A stretch of 6,153 nt of DNA from positions 1-6,153 of the forward strand of contig CAYNFH010000308.1 in NCBI GenBank assembly GCA_964396385.1, written 5' to 3'. Source of the stretch: CAYNFH01 sp964396385 (GTDB taxonomy: Bacteria; Armatimonadota; Chthonomonadetes; Chthonomonadales; CAJBBX01). Position 1 is the first letter of the stretch. Each line of letters begins with the position of its first letter. The notes beneath the pieces were generated by a model. The model did no database searches and was not told where the DNA came from. It saw nothing but the letters and a program-made list of their open reading frames with translations. Both the position numbers and the translations under genes were made by a program. This document shows, piece by piece, positions 1 to 5,257 of the stretch.

Positions 1-1076
1 CTCTGATCGATGTCGAACGTGAACTCCTTGAGCTGCGTCTCGTGCCAGTTGTCGTCGTGCAGCCGGATGGTCACGCGGGCGCCGTCCCCCACGTTGAACA
101 CGCCGGTGGGGTTCATCACCTTCGGCTGCGGGAACGTTACGTGAGCGTCAAACGCCACGTCCCACGGGCGGGCCGTGGCGGCCAGCCGCGGGGTGCCGAG
201 CGGCACGCCGTCCTCCGGCTTGGTGGCCAGGTAGGCGTTCGCCGGGATGGGCTCGCCCGTCTGCGGGTTCATCGACTTGCTCTGCTTGGCGTCTACCGTG
301 AAGTCGATCTCGTGTGTGTACCGGCTGAACTTACGCTTCAGGGTCAGATCCAGGTTGTGCCTCTCGCTGTCGCGCACGTTCTTTGTGGACCAGAAGTTCG
401 GATCGTTCTCGTGACCCTTGACCTTCTGATCGCTCATGGCCAGCACTTTGCGCCAGACGTCGACAGCTTCGTCGATCCGGCCCTGCCGCTCCAGTGAGTG
501 GGCGAGCTGGTGCCAGGTGAACATAGGGGCCGGGCTGTTCGGGTGGCCCTGCTGGTCCGTTCCATGTAGCTTGGTGGACTTGCGGAACCACTCCTCGGCG
601 CGCGGGTAGTTCTTGATCTTGTCGATGTTCTCCCAGCCGATTTCGAACGGGATGTCATACACGTCCGGGTTGTTGGAGTACCCCTCCTCCAAGAGCTTCT
701 GGGCGGCCGGGATGTAGCGCCGGTCCGACCGCTCGTTGGCGTCCGTGAAGTTGTAGGAGAGGTGCCAGGCGCCGGTGATGTAGACGTCCAGGGCGTGCGG
801 GTCGAGCCAGGTGACCATGCGGACCATCGGCAGGATGGCGTCATAGTCGCCCTCGTGGAAGAACTCGTCCGCCCGTACCCAGAGCGCTCCGGCGACGGCC
901 TGCTGCAGGCCGAGCGCCGGACCCAGGATGAACTCGTTGGAGAGTCCCACCCAGGCCCCCTTTTCGCCCTTGTGCATCTGCTCCAGGCCCGGGTCTATGT
1001 TGTGCTGCATGAACATCGCCAGCACAATCAGTGGAATCAGCGCCAGCTTGAGCGCCGTATGATGGGGATTCCTCAT
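1..1076 (-). CDS. Membrane-anchored TPR protein, third gene of the ABC operon (3' end outside window)
   Basis: Reading down from the ATG at 1076-1074, the frame stays open to the left edge, giving 358 codons and no stop, so the C-terminus is missing. The start has GGAG (1085-1088) 8 nt upstream. It lies 13 bases after the permease stop, so the two are probably co-transcribed. Residues 7-23 form one hydrophobic segment with basic residues before it, read as a signal anchor. Residues 66-110 (WVRADEFFHEGDYDAILPMV, then a WLDPHALDVY stretch) are helical and TPR-like. Residues 182-215 (HQLAHSLERQGRIDEAVDVW) are a good TPR unit. After about residue 250 the sequence turns strand-rich, which suggests a separate beta domain (about 250-358) that the window edge cuts. 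TPRs bind proteins, so an accessory role with the neighbouring transporter is inferred. I do not recognise a named family. Confidence 0.78.
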   Translation of the reverse strand, partial: MRNPHHTALKLALIPLIVLAMFMQHNIDPGLEQMHKGEKGAWVGLSNEFILGPALGLQQAVAGALWVRADEFFHEGDYDAILPMVRMVTWLDPHALDVYITGAWHLSYNFTDANERSDRRYIPAAQKLLEEGYSNNPDVYDIPFEIGWENIDKIKNYPRAEEWFRKSTKLHGTDQQGHPNSPAPMFTWHQLAHSLERQGRIDEAVDVWRKVLAMSDQKVKGHENDPNFWSTKNVRDSERHNLDLTLKRKFSRYTHEIDFTVDAKQSKSMNPQTGEPIPANAYLATKPEDGVPLGTPRLAATARPWDVAFDAHVTFPQPKVMNPTGVFNVGDGARVTIRLHDDNWHETQLKEFTFDIDQ

Positions 1077-1089
1077 TGCGAGCGCTCCG

Positions 1090-1860
1090 TTAGACCTCGC
1101 GCCGGTCGAATACGATGATCGCGCCGATCAGCAGCACGGCCGAGTAGACCAGGGCGTAGATGATGTTCTGGATGATGAAGATGTTCTCGTTGCTGATCTG
1201 AACGTCCGGGTGGATGAGCTTGTTCTGGATATTGAAGTTGCCGAAGTTCGGGATGATCAGGTGAACGATGGTGGCCAGCAGACGGGTCATGGGGTTGTTG
1301 TTCTTGGTCAGGGACTCCGTGACCACGGACATGTTGCCCACCATGAAGATCCCGAAGGACAGGAAGAAGTTGACCACGGGGGTTGCGAACGTGCTGAAGA
1401 AGATGGCCAGGGCTCCCAGGAGCATCATCTGGAAGAACGTCATCAGCACACCCTTGGCCATGTCCAGTGGGATTCCGGCCTTCTCCTGCCACATGAGCAC
1501 GCCTAGGAAGACGATGCCCATGGCCAGCAGCATGACGAAAACCGTCGCGAGGCCGCCAAGGAACTTGCCGAGGACAAACTCAAACCGCTGGACGGGTTTG
1601 GACAGCACGGTATAGATGGTGCGCCGCTCTATCTCATTCGGGATGACCTGGATGCCGGCAAGGATCGTAATCAGAAGTCCGGCGATAAGGATGACGGCCA
1701 GCCCCAGGCTGCGAAGCACCGCGGAGCTCTCGCGCGGGCTCAGGAAGCCCACGGACGGACCGAGCGCGATCATCGCGACGGCGACAATCAGAAGGATAAG
1801 CAGAATCTTGCGCCGGAGCATATCCTCCAGCGTCTGCTTGGCAATGGCAACAGTGACCAT
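1090..1860 (-). CDS. ABC-2 type transporter permease subunit
   Basis: This 256-residue integral membrane protein should form the channel of an ABC transporter powered by the ATPase encoded just upstream. I see about six hydrophobic segments, near residues 17-35, 51-74, 101-124, 136-158, 161-182 and 229-251. Between the second and third lies the hallmark loop of ABC-2 permeases: NEIERRTIYTVLSKPVQR at 75-92, then FEFVLGKFLGG. In this family the loop contacts the ATPase. Length is normal for the smaller ABC-2 subunits. The ATG at 1860 lies 3 bases after the ATPase stop, and its GAGGA ribosome site falls inside the last ATPase codons, so translation is probably coupled. The substrate cannot be told from sequence; relatives export drugs, lipids, polysaccharides or ions. 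Residues 183-228 form a polar loop rich in Asn. Confidence 0.92.
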   Translation of the reverse strand: MVTVAIAKQTLEDMLRRKILLILLIVAVAMIALGPSVGFLSPRESSAVLRSLGLAVILIAGLLITILAGIQVIPNEIERRTIYTVLSKPVQRFEFVLGKFLGGLATVFVMLLAMGIVFLGVLMWQEKAGIPLDMAKGVLMTFFQMMLLGALAIFFSTFATPVVNFFLSFGIFMVGNMSVVTESLTKNNNPMTRLLATIVHLIIPNFGNFNIQNKLIHPDVQISNENIFIIQNIIYALVYSAVLLIGAIIVFDRREV

Positions 1861-1863
1861 CGA

Positions 1864-2832
1864 TTATTCCTCTTCTCCGGGCTTGAGCTCGGCGACGTTT
1901 ACTTCCCCGCCGGCTCGCCGTACGGTATCTACAAACACGTCCTCCAGGGACCTCCGGTGCGGGACGATGGCCGTGACCTTGCCCTTCGCCCCACGTACCA
2001 GGTCCACGAGGTCGCCGACCTGAGCCGGCTCAGCGGCAGGGATGCGGATCTGGCCGTCCTGCTGCTCCACGTTACCCGCTAGCGCCTTGATCTTCTCCAG
2101 GGTGCCGTTCGCCAGCCCCTCCGCCCGAATCTCTACTTTTTCTCCCGCCGTCAGGTTGGAGATCTTGTCCAGGGCCAGCATCTTGCCGCCGTGAATGATA
2201 GAGACGCGAGTGCAGAGCAGCTCCACGTCGGAGAGCTGGTGGGAGCTGAGGAACACGGTCTTGCCCTGCTTACCCACCTTCTGGATCACGTCGCGGAGCT
2301 CGGCGCGGGCGATGGGGTCGAGTCCGGAGGTCGGCTCATCGAGGAAGAGCAGCTTGGGGTCATTGATGAGCGCCTGGGCGATGCCGACGCGCTGCCGCAT
2401 ACCCTTGGAGTACCCACGCATCGGTCTTCGCCATGCCTTGGGGTCCAGGTAGACGTCCTCCAGAACCTTCTGAACGCGCTTGCTGCGCTCAGGCTCACCG
2501 ATGCGGAAAAGACGGGCGTAGAAGTCCAGCACGTCCCATCCGCTCATCGACTCGTAGAAATAGGCTTCCTCTGGGAGGTAGCTGAGCTTAGACTTGGCTT
2601 CGATGTCACCAAGCGGCCTGCCCAGTACTTCCGCGCTGCCGGACGTGGGGAAGATCAGCCCCAGCAGCATCTTGATTGTCGTTGTTTTGCCTGCGCCATT
2701 TCGTCCGAGGAAACCAAATATCTCGCCCTCCTCAACCTGCAGGTTGAGGCTGTCCACGGCGGTGATCTCCGCCTTATTCCAGACATCGAGGTAGGTCTTG
2801 GTCAACCCGGTGGTGCTGACAGCAGCAGCCAT
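1864..2832 (-). CDS. ABC transporter ATP-binding protein (DrrA/NatA/CcmA-like)
   Basis: This 322-residue cytoplasmic ATPase should drive the permease encoded next. Visible motifs are Walker A GRNGAGKTT (43-51), signature YSKGMRQRV (141-149), Walker B LLFLDEP (161-167) with the D-loop SGLDP (169-173), and the H-loop histidine in SSHQLSD (H198). The Q-loop position reads YLPEE (85-89), with Glu where many ABC proteins have Gln; this variant is known in the NatA-like branch. After residue 230 comes a C-terminal regulatory-type domain ending in RRSLEDVFVD (293-302), typical of ABC-2 ATPases (DUF4162-like). An AGGAGG ribosome site at 2841-2846 lies 8 nt from the ATG and supports this start. It is the first gene of the operon, with a candidate promoter at 3097-3126. 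The assignment to ABC-2 transport is firm; the substrate is unknown. Confidence 0.97.
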   Translation of the reverse strand: MAAAVSTTGLTKTYLDVWNKAEITAVDSLNLQVEEGEIFGFLGRNGAGKTTTIKMLLGLIFPTSGSAEVLGRPLGDIEAKSKLSYLPEEAYFYESMSGWDVLDFYARLFRIGEPERSKRVQKVLEDVYLDPKAWRRPMRGYSKGMRQRVGIAQALINDPKLLFLDEPTSGLDPIARAELRDVIQKVGKQGKTVFLSSHQLSDVELLCTRVSIIHGGKMLALDKISNLTAGEKVEIRAEGLANGTLEKIKALAGNVEQQDGQIRIPAAEPAQVGDLVDLVRGAKGKVTAIVPHRRSLEDVFVDTVRRAGGEVNVAELKPGEEE

Positions 2833-2840
2833 GAATGAGT

Positions 2841-2846
2841 CCTCCT
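2841..2846 (-). promoter_or_regulatory. Ribosome binding site of the ABC ATPase gene
   Basis: On the minus strand this reads AGGAGG, a perfect anti-16S match, 8 nt before the ATG at 2832. It fixes the ATPase start and abuts the outer edge of the 7-base repeat element, which begins only 4 bases further upstream. Confidence 0.8.
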
Positions 2847-2850
2847 GTTG

Positions 2851-2966
2851 AGGGTTCAGGGTTAAGGGTTCGGGAGGGGATAAGTGCGCTTATCCTCTGT
2901 TGATTAACAGCGCAGAAGCGTAGGCTGGGATAGGGCCTGTACCCTGAACCCTGAACCCCGAACCCA
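2851..2966. repeat. Inverted pair of 7-base tandem repeat arrays
   Basis: The left arm, about 2851-2874, is AGGGTTC AGGGTTA AGGGTTC GGG, a run of three 7-base units. The right arm, about 2941-2966, is the same unit in reverse orientation: ACCCTGA ACCCTGA ACCCCGA ACCC. About 66 bases separate the arms. The arms match with a few mismatches and could fold into a long hairpin, with a smaller perfect hairpin between them. It resembles a small non-autonomous intergenic element, but I see no convincing target-site duplication. The arrays look like telomere repeats only by chance of composition. Confidence 0.7.
2875..2898. other. 10-bp hairpin inside the repeat element
   Basis: The arm AGGGGATAAG (2875-2884) pairs with CTTATCCTCT (2889-2898) across the loop TGCG, with one G-T wobble. 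A second small palindrome overlaps its end: CTGTT, GATT, AACAG (2897-2910). There is no T-run on either side, so it is not a typical terminator. It may be the core of the repeat element or an operator-like site. Confidence 0.5.
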
Positions 2967-3052
2967 TAAGAGCGGAGCGTCCAGTTTGCGGCGAGGCTCA
3001 CGGACGTTGAAGAACAGGCCGGCCGGTATCCCGCCGGTCCTGATCCGCACAC

Positions 3053-3083
3053 AAAAAAGGCGGAGGCATTCAGACCTTTCGCC
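3053..3083 (-). terminator. Terminator-like hairpin early in the ABC operon leader
   Basis: Read on the minus strand, GGCG (3083-3080) pairs with CGCC (3062-3059), followed inward by AGG with CCT and an 8-base loop. A run of six T follows at 3058-3053. The stem is short and has an internal loop, so it is a modest terminator. It lies only about 10 bases after the inferred transcription start, so it would act as an attenuator or release a tiny RNA. No upstream minus-strand gene exists within reach for it to serve. Confidence 0.4.
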
Positions 3084-3096
3084 CCCGTGCGCGGCT

Positions 3097-3126
3097 ATTG
3101 TATCGCGCCCTGTCCCGGTTTGTCAA
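3097..3126 (-). promoter_or_regulatory. Candidate sigma70 promoter of the ABC-TPR operon
   Basis: On the minus strand, TTGACA (3126-3121) is a perfect -35 box and TACAAT (3102-3097) matches five of six -10 positions, with an 18-base spacer. It points at the ABC ATPase gene, and transcription would begin near 3090. It diverges from the promoter at 3244-3272; the two -35 boxes are 117 bases apart, across a very GC-rich stretch in which I see nothing else. Confidence 0.65.
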
Positions 3127-3243
3127 ACACGACCGACGTCACCTCCGCAATAAGCTCCGGAAAGCCCCGCGGCTCTAGCGACCCGGTCCTCTTACCCCCG
3201 GTACACCTCGCACCCGGCCGGCCCCGCCCGGCGGGCCCGGCGG

Positions 3244-3272
3244 TTGACATCTCCCGCCTGTCTGGCTATAAT
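3244..3272 (+). promoter_or_regulatory. Perfect-consensus sigma70 promoter upstream of the HNH gene
   Basis: TTGACA (3244-3249) and TATAAT (3267-3272) are both perfect consensus boxes, separated by the ideal 17 bases. Transcription would start near 3279. A perfect match at both boxes is rare in natural promoters and is usual for strongly expressed, often stable RNAs. It is the only good promoter I can find ahead of the HNH gene, whose ATG is nearly 290 bases downstream. Confidence 0.85.
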
Positions 3273-3308
3273 ACGCAAGTACAGGCGGACTGCGTTTCTG
3301 AGCAACGA

Positions 3309-3485
3309 ATGAGCCAAAGAACCAGCAATTATCACAAAGATTCGTGTGCGGCGACCCACCCAAAGCCGGTCTTGTTCCGGACTGCCGGAGGGTTTGTCCT
3401 GCGCGGGTCAGAGCGCCTGAGGATGCTTGCGGACAGCTTCCACCACGTCCATCAACCCGCACTACTTCACCATGCGCTCGCGTGA
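3309..3485 (+). CDS. Possible 58-residue small protein or leader peptide (uncertain)
   Basis: An ATG about 30 nt after the inferred transcription start opens a 58-codon frame. Its TGA (3483-3485) touches the first base of the terminator stem, which is the layout of a one-gene transcription unit. The peptide is hydrophilic and basic, has no membrane segment, and ends FHHVHQPALLHHALA with five His in 15 residues. Against it: there is no good ribosome site (only GAG 8 bases upstream), the frame is already open upstream through the promoter to 3087, and codon choice is not clearly biased. It may be a chance frame within an RNA gene. No function can be assigned. Confidence 0.25.
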   Translation: MSQRTSNYHKDSCAATHPKPVLFRTAGGFVLRGSERLRMLADSFHHVHQPALLHHALA

Positions 3486-3525
3486 CCCGCTCCTGGCCCC
3501 CCGGCCGAGAGCGGGTTTTGTGTTT
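3484..3525 (+). terminator. Strong intrinsic terminator between the promoter and the HNH gene
   Basis: ACCCGCTC (3485-3492) pairs with GAGCGGGT (3509-3516). Inside it, GGCC (3495-3498) pairs with GGCC (3503-3506) around a CCCC loop. The tail TTTTGTGTTT (3516-3525) follows directly. The position is odd: it lies 35 bases before the HNH start, with no promoter seen between them, so HNH expression would need readthrough. Confidence 0.85.
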
Positions 3526-3560
3526 ATGGAACAAGACTAGAAAGGACAAGCGAATCTCCG

Positions 3561-4079
3561 ATGAATGAGGTTCTGGTACTCAACAGCGACTTCGAACCGC
3601 TCAACGTGTGCCACATCCGGCGCGCCCTGGTTATGGTCTACCTGGGCAAGGCGGAAGTGCTGCATGCGCATGAGACTGAAGAGCCCATCGCGGAGTGCTT
3701 CGTCCGGCCGTCCGTCGTCAAGCTGCGCCACCACGTGCGGCGCCCGCTGCCGGAGCTAAAGCTCTCCCGGCGGACCATCTTCGCGCGCGACCAGTACATC
3801 TGCCAGTACTGCGGCCAGGCCTCCAAAGACCTGACCATCGACCACGTGATCCCGAAGCGGCACGGCGGACAGAGCGTATGGGAGAATCTCGTCTGCTCCT
3901 GCCGGCGCTGCAACATGAAGAAGGGTGACAAGCTGCTGAATCAGACCAGCATGAAGCTGATCCGGCAGCCACGCCGGCCGCGCTATATACCCTACATCAG
4001 CCTGACCAAGTACCTGTCGGGTCGGAACAACGCGGTGTGGCGCGACTACCTGCCCGTCTTCGCCGACTTCCGCGACTGA
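3561..4079 (+). CDS. HNH endonuclease family protein (172 aa)
   Basis: This is a small stand-alone HNH nuclease-fold protein. The zinc-binding pairs are CQYC (C81, C84) and CRRC (C114, C117). Between them lie the catalytic DHV motif (D94, H95) in LTIDHVIPKRHGG and the EN pair (E108, N109), with CNMKKGDK closing the motif. The N-terminus VLVLNSDFEPLNVCHIRRAL and the C-terminus YISLTKYLSGRN..WRDYLPVF are typical of a widespread bacterial chromosomal HNH family (HNH_5-like), so it looks complete. It lacks RuvC, intron or phage terminase context and is not IscB or Cas9. Its biological role is unknown; DNA nicking or repair is inferred from the fold. An AAAGGA lies 14 nt upstream of the ATG, longer than usual; the start is supported by the family N-terminus. 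A strong terminator lies just upstream. Confidence 0.93.
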   Translation: MNEVLVLNSDFEPLNVCHIRRALVMVYLGKAEVLHAHETEEPIAECFVRPSVVKLRHHVRRPLPELKLSRRTIFARDQYICQYCGQASKDLTIDHVIPKRHGGQSVWENLVCSCRRCNMKKGDKLLNQTSMKLIRQPRRPRYIPYISLTKYLSGRNNAVWRDYLPVFADFRD

Positions 4080-4108
4080 ACGGATCCAGCGGCTCCGGCT
4101 GCCTGGGT
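4080..4108. other. Short convergent gap with a weak hairpin
   Basis: Only 29 bases separate the HNH stop from the stop of the convergent oxidoreductase gene. CCAG (4086-4089) can pair with CTGG (4103-4106) around a GC-rich loop. There is no T-run in either direction, so any shared terminator is weak or factor-dependent. Confidence 0.3.
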
Positions 4109-5086
4109 TCAGAATCGCACGATATGCCCGCCCCGCAGGGATTCTCGCGCCGCCTCTGCCATGCGGACGGCCCACACGCCGTCCTCGGCCGGGACAGGCG
4201 GCGGCGCGCCAGACAGAATCGATCGCGCGAACCCCTCCATCACCCGCCGGAACGTCTCCGGTCCCTGCACGCCGAATTCCTGGTCCTCTACCTCCATCCC
4301 CTGCTCCGTCACGACGGTCCTCCGGCTCGGCCCGAAGGGCGGGGTAGTCTCCTGGATCATATAGCCTCGCTCACCGTACAACTCGCCTCGAATTCGGAAC
4401 CCGATGCAGCGCCAGCAGTAGTCGATGACGGCGGAGTCACCTGCGCCAAAGTCGAGCACAATGGTCATGTCGCGCCCTGCTAAGTCCTCGCCCATTGCCC
4501 ATACGGAGACCGGGTCCTTGCTCCATAGCCAGCGCGCCAGGTCGAGTTGATGGATGGCGATTTCGAACAGCGTGCCGCCGGAGAGCGCCTTATCCCCCCG
4601 CCAGCCACCCCACTCGCCGCCTGCCATGGTGACGCCCAGGACCACCTTCCGGAGCGGCCCGATGCGGTCCCGCAGCATCTGCGGCGCGTCGCAAACGCCG
4701 TCGGCGAGGCGCACCTCCTGGTCGAGCATAAGAACGAGCCCCCGGTCCCGTGCGAGGTCCGCCTGCTCCTGTGCCTCCCGCACGCTGAGCGCCATGGGCT
4801 TCTCCTGCAGCACGTGCTTGCCCGCGCGAAGCGCCTTCATGGCCATCTCGTGGTGCAGAAAGTTAGGTACGCCCACGAAGATCGCGTCTACCTCCGGCGA
4901 GTGGATCACCTCGTCGTAGTCTCCCGATCTATGCGGAATGCCGTGCTCCCTGGCGAACGCCTCTGCCTTGTCCGTCGAGCGTGACGCGATCGCCGTGATC
5001 TGGACCTCCGGTACCCGGCTGAATCCCGGCCAGACCACGTCGGTCCACCAGCTCGTACCCAGTATCCCCACCCGCACTTTGTCCAT
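4109..5086 (-). CDS. Gfo/Idh/MocA family NAD(P)-dependent oxidoreductase (325 aa)
   Basis: The family oxidises or reduces sugars, inositols and similar polyols with NAD(P). The N-terminal Rossmann fold starts VRVGILGTSWW (4-14), with the glycine-rich turn G7-G10 and the TSWW variant seen in one branch of the family. The conserved Lys lies in QEKPMALS (E95, K96, P97). The second domain carries GGTLFEIAIHQLDLARWLW (170-188), with H179 and D182 at the active-site positions. Length is slightly short but in the family range. I start at the ATG at 5086 because the Rossmann strand begins at residue 4 and a GGGAGG site lies upstream. The frame stays open for another 702 bases upstream, but that extension is low-complexity and lies antisense to folC. 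Substrate is unknown and no sugar genes are adjacent. It is divergent from folC and I see no clear promoter. Confidence 0.92.
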   Translation of the reverse strand: MDKVRVGILGTSWWTDVVWPGFSRVPEVQITAIASRSTDKAEAFAREHGIPHRSGDYDEVIHSPEVDAIFVGVPNFLHHEMAMKALRAGKHVLQEKPMALSVREAQEQADLARDRGLVLMLDQEVRLADGVCDAPQMLRDRIGPLRKVVLGVTMAGGEWGGWRGDKALSGGTLFEIAIHQLDLARWLWSKDPVSVWAMGEDLAGRDMTIVLDFGAGDSAVIDYCWRCIGFRIRGELYGERGYMIQETTPPFGPSRRTVVTEQGMEVEDQEFGVQGPETFRRVMEGFARSILSGAPPPVPAEDGVWAVRMAEAARESLRGGHIVRF

Positions 5087-5120
5087 CCCGTCCCCCTCCC
5101 GCCTATGCAGTCCACAATGC

Positions 5121-5143
5121 TCGAAAATGGAAAATCGAAAATC
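5121..5143. repeat. 7-base A-rich tandem repeat (three units)
   Basis: CGAAAAT GGAAAAT CGAAAAT C: three 7-base units in an otherwise GC-rich genome, placed in the divergent gap between the oxidoreductase gene and folC. The unit length equals that of the element at 2851-2966, although the unit sequence differs. Confidence 0.65.
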
Positions 5144-5150
5144 TGCTTCG

Positions 5151-5190
5151 CTCTCCCCTTCTCCCCGTCTCTCCCTCTCCCCTTCCGTCC
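5151..5190. repeat. Pyrimidine tract with an 8-base period
   Basis: Forty bases that are pure C and T apart from two G. They divide into octamers CTCTCCCC, TTCTCCCC, GTCTCTCC, CTCTCCCC and TTCCGTCC, so four of five fit NTCTCCCC closely. It directly follows the A-rich repeat and ends just before the folC promoter candidate. Strand-asymmetric tracts like this can alter DNA structure; any effect here is inference. Confidence 0.6.
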
Positions 5191-5197
5191 CGGCACG

Positions 5198-5227
5198 TTG
5201 ACTCTCCCGCCCGGCCTCTGGTACGCT
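5198..5227 (+). promoter_or_regulatory. Candidate folC promoter
   Basis: TTGACT (5198-5203) is followed after 18 bases by TACGCT (5222-5227), which keeps the three most important -10 bases and has TGG just ahead, an extended -10 element. Transcription would begin about 24 bases before the folC ATG. Its upstream half is nearly the same as that of the promoter at 3244-3272. Confidence 0.5.
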
Positions 5228-5257
5228 CTCAAGCCGGGTTGCCGGTAAGGAGCGAGA

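Larger units (their letters stand above)
2833..3096 (-). other. Long untranslated leader of the ABC operon
   Basis: No gene is supported here; the short frames that cross it have no ribosome site and run through repeats. If the promoter at 3097-3126 is real, transcription starts near 3090 and leaves a leader of about 258 nt. Structures I can draw are: a hairpin next to a T6 run (3053-3083); a 9-bp hairpin with one bulged base (3015-3023 with 3033-3042); a 5-bp stem (2978-2982 with 3002-3006); and the 7-base repeat element with its central hairpin (2851-2966). I do not recognise a riboswitch class. Confidence 0.5.
3279..3525 (+). ncRNA. Candidate structured RNA or attenuator leader upstream of the HNH gene
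   Basis: A consensus promoter on the left and an intrinsic terminator on the right define a transcript of about 245 nt. Stems I can draw: 3302-3310 with 3340-3349 (9 bp, one bulged G, A-rich 29-nt loop); 3376-3380 with 3385-3389 (TCCGG, ACTG, CCGGA); and 3403-3416 with 3474-3490 (14 bp with a 3-nt bulge). The last uses the bases 3485-3490 that also form the left arm of the terminator, so the two folds exclude each other. I compared it by eye with SRP RNA, tmRNA, RNase P RNA, 6S RNA, T-box and common riboswitches and saw no match. It may be a free-standing RNA, a cis-acting leader or the mRNA of the small frame at 3309-3485. The boundaries are inferred. Confidence 0.5.

Noticed and set aside
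2191..2838. A 215-codon plus-strand frame opposite the ABC ATPase gene
   Set aside because: It is the antisense shadow of a clear ABC ATPase with all its motifs, and has no family features of its own. The same applies to the plus-strand frames at 42-497, 762-1118, 1210-1615 and 1616-2023.
2851..2966. Telomere-like repeats or a replicon end
   Set aside because: The units are interrupted, only three copies long, inverted, and internal to a chromosome-like region.
2774..3052. A 92-codon minus-strand frame upstream of the ATPase
   Set aside because: It translates the 7-base repeats and overlaps the ATPase start in another frame; there is no ribosome site and no recognisable domain.
3279..3525. 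6S RNA, SRP RNA, tmRNA, T-box or a known riboswitch
   Set aside because: None of the signature sequences I know for these is present, and the 5' and 3' ends do not form the closing stem expected for 6S RNA. A covariance search is still needed for a firm answer.
3526..3540. A four-residue frame (ATG GAA CAA GAC TAG) between the terminator and the HNH gene
   Set aside because: It has no ribosome site and is too short to distinguish from chance.
3279..4079. A HEARO/IscB-type unit (structured RNA beside an HNH gene)
   Set aside because: The HNH protein is 172 residues with no RuvC parts, no bridge helix and no PLMP-like N-terminus, and it belongs to a different HNH family. The RNA resemblance is only one of position.
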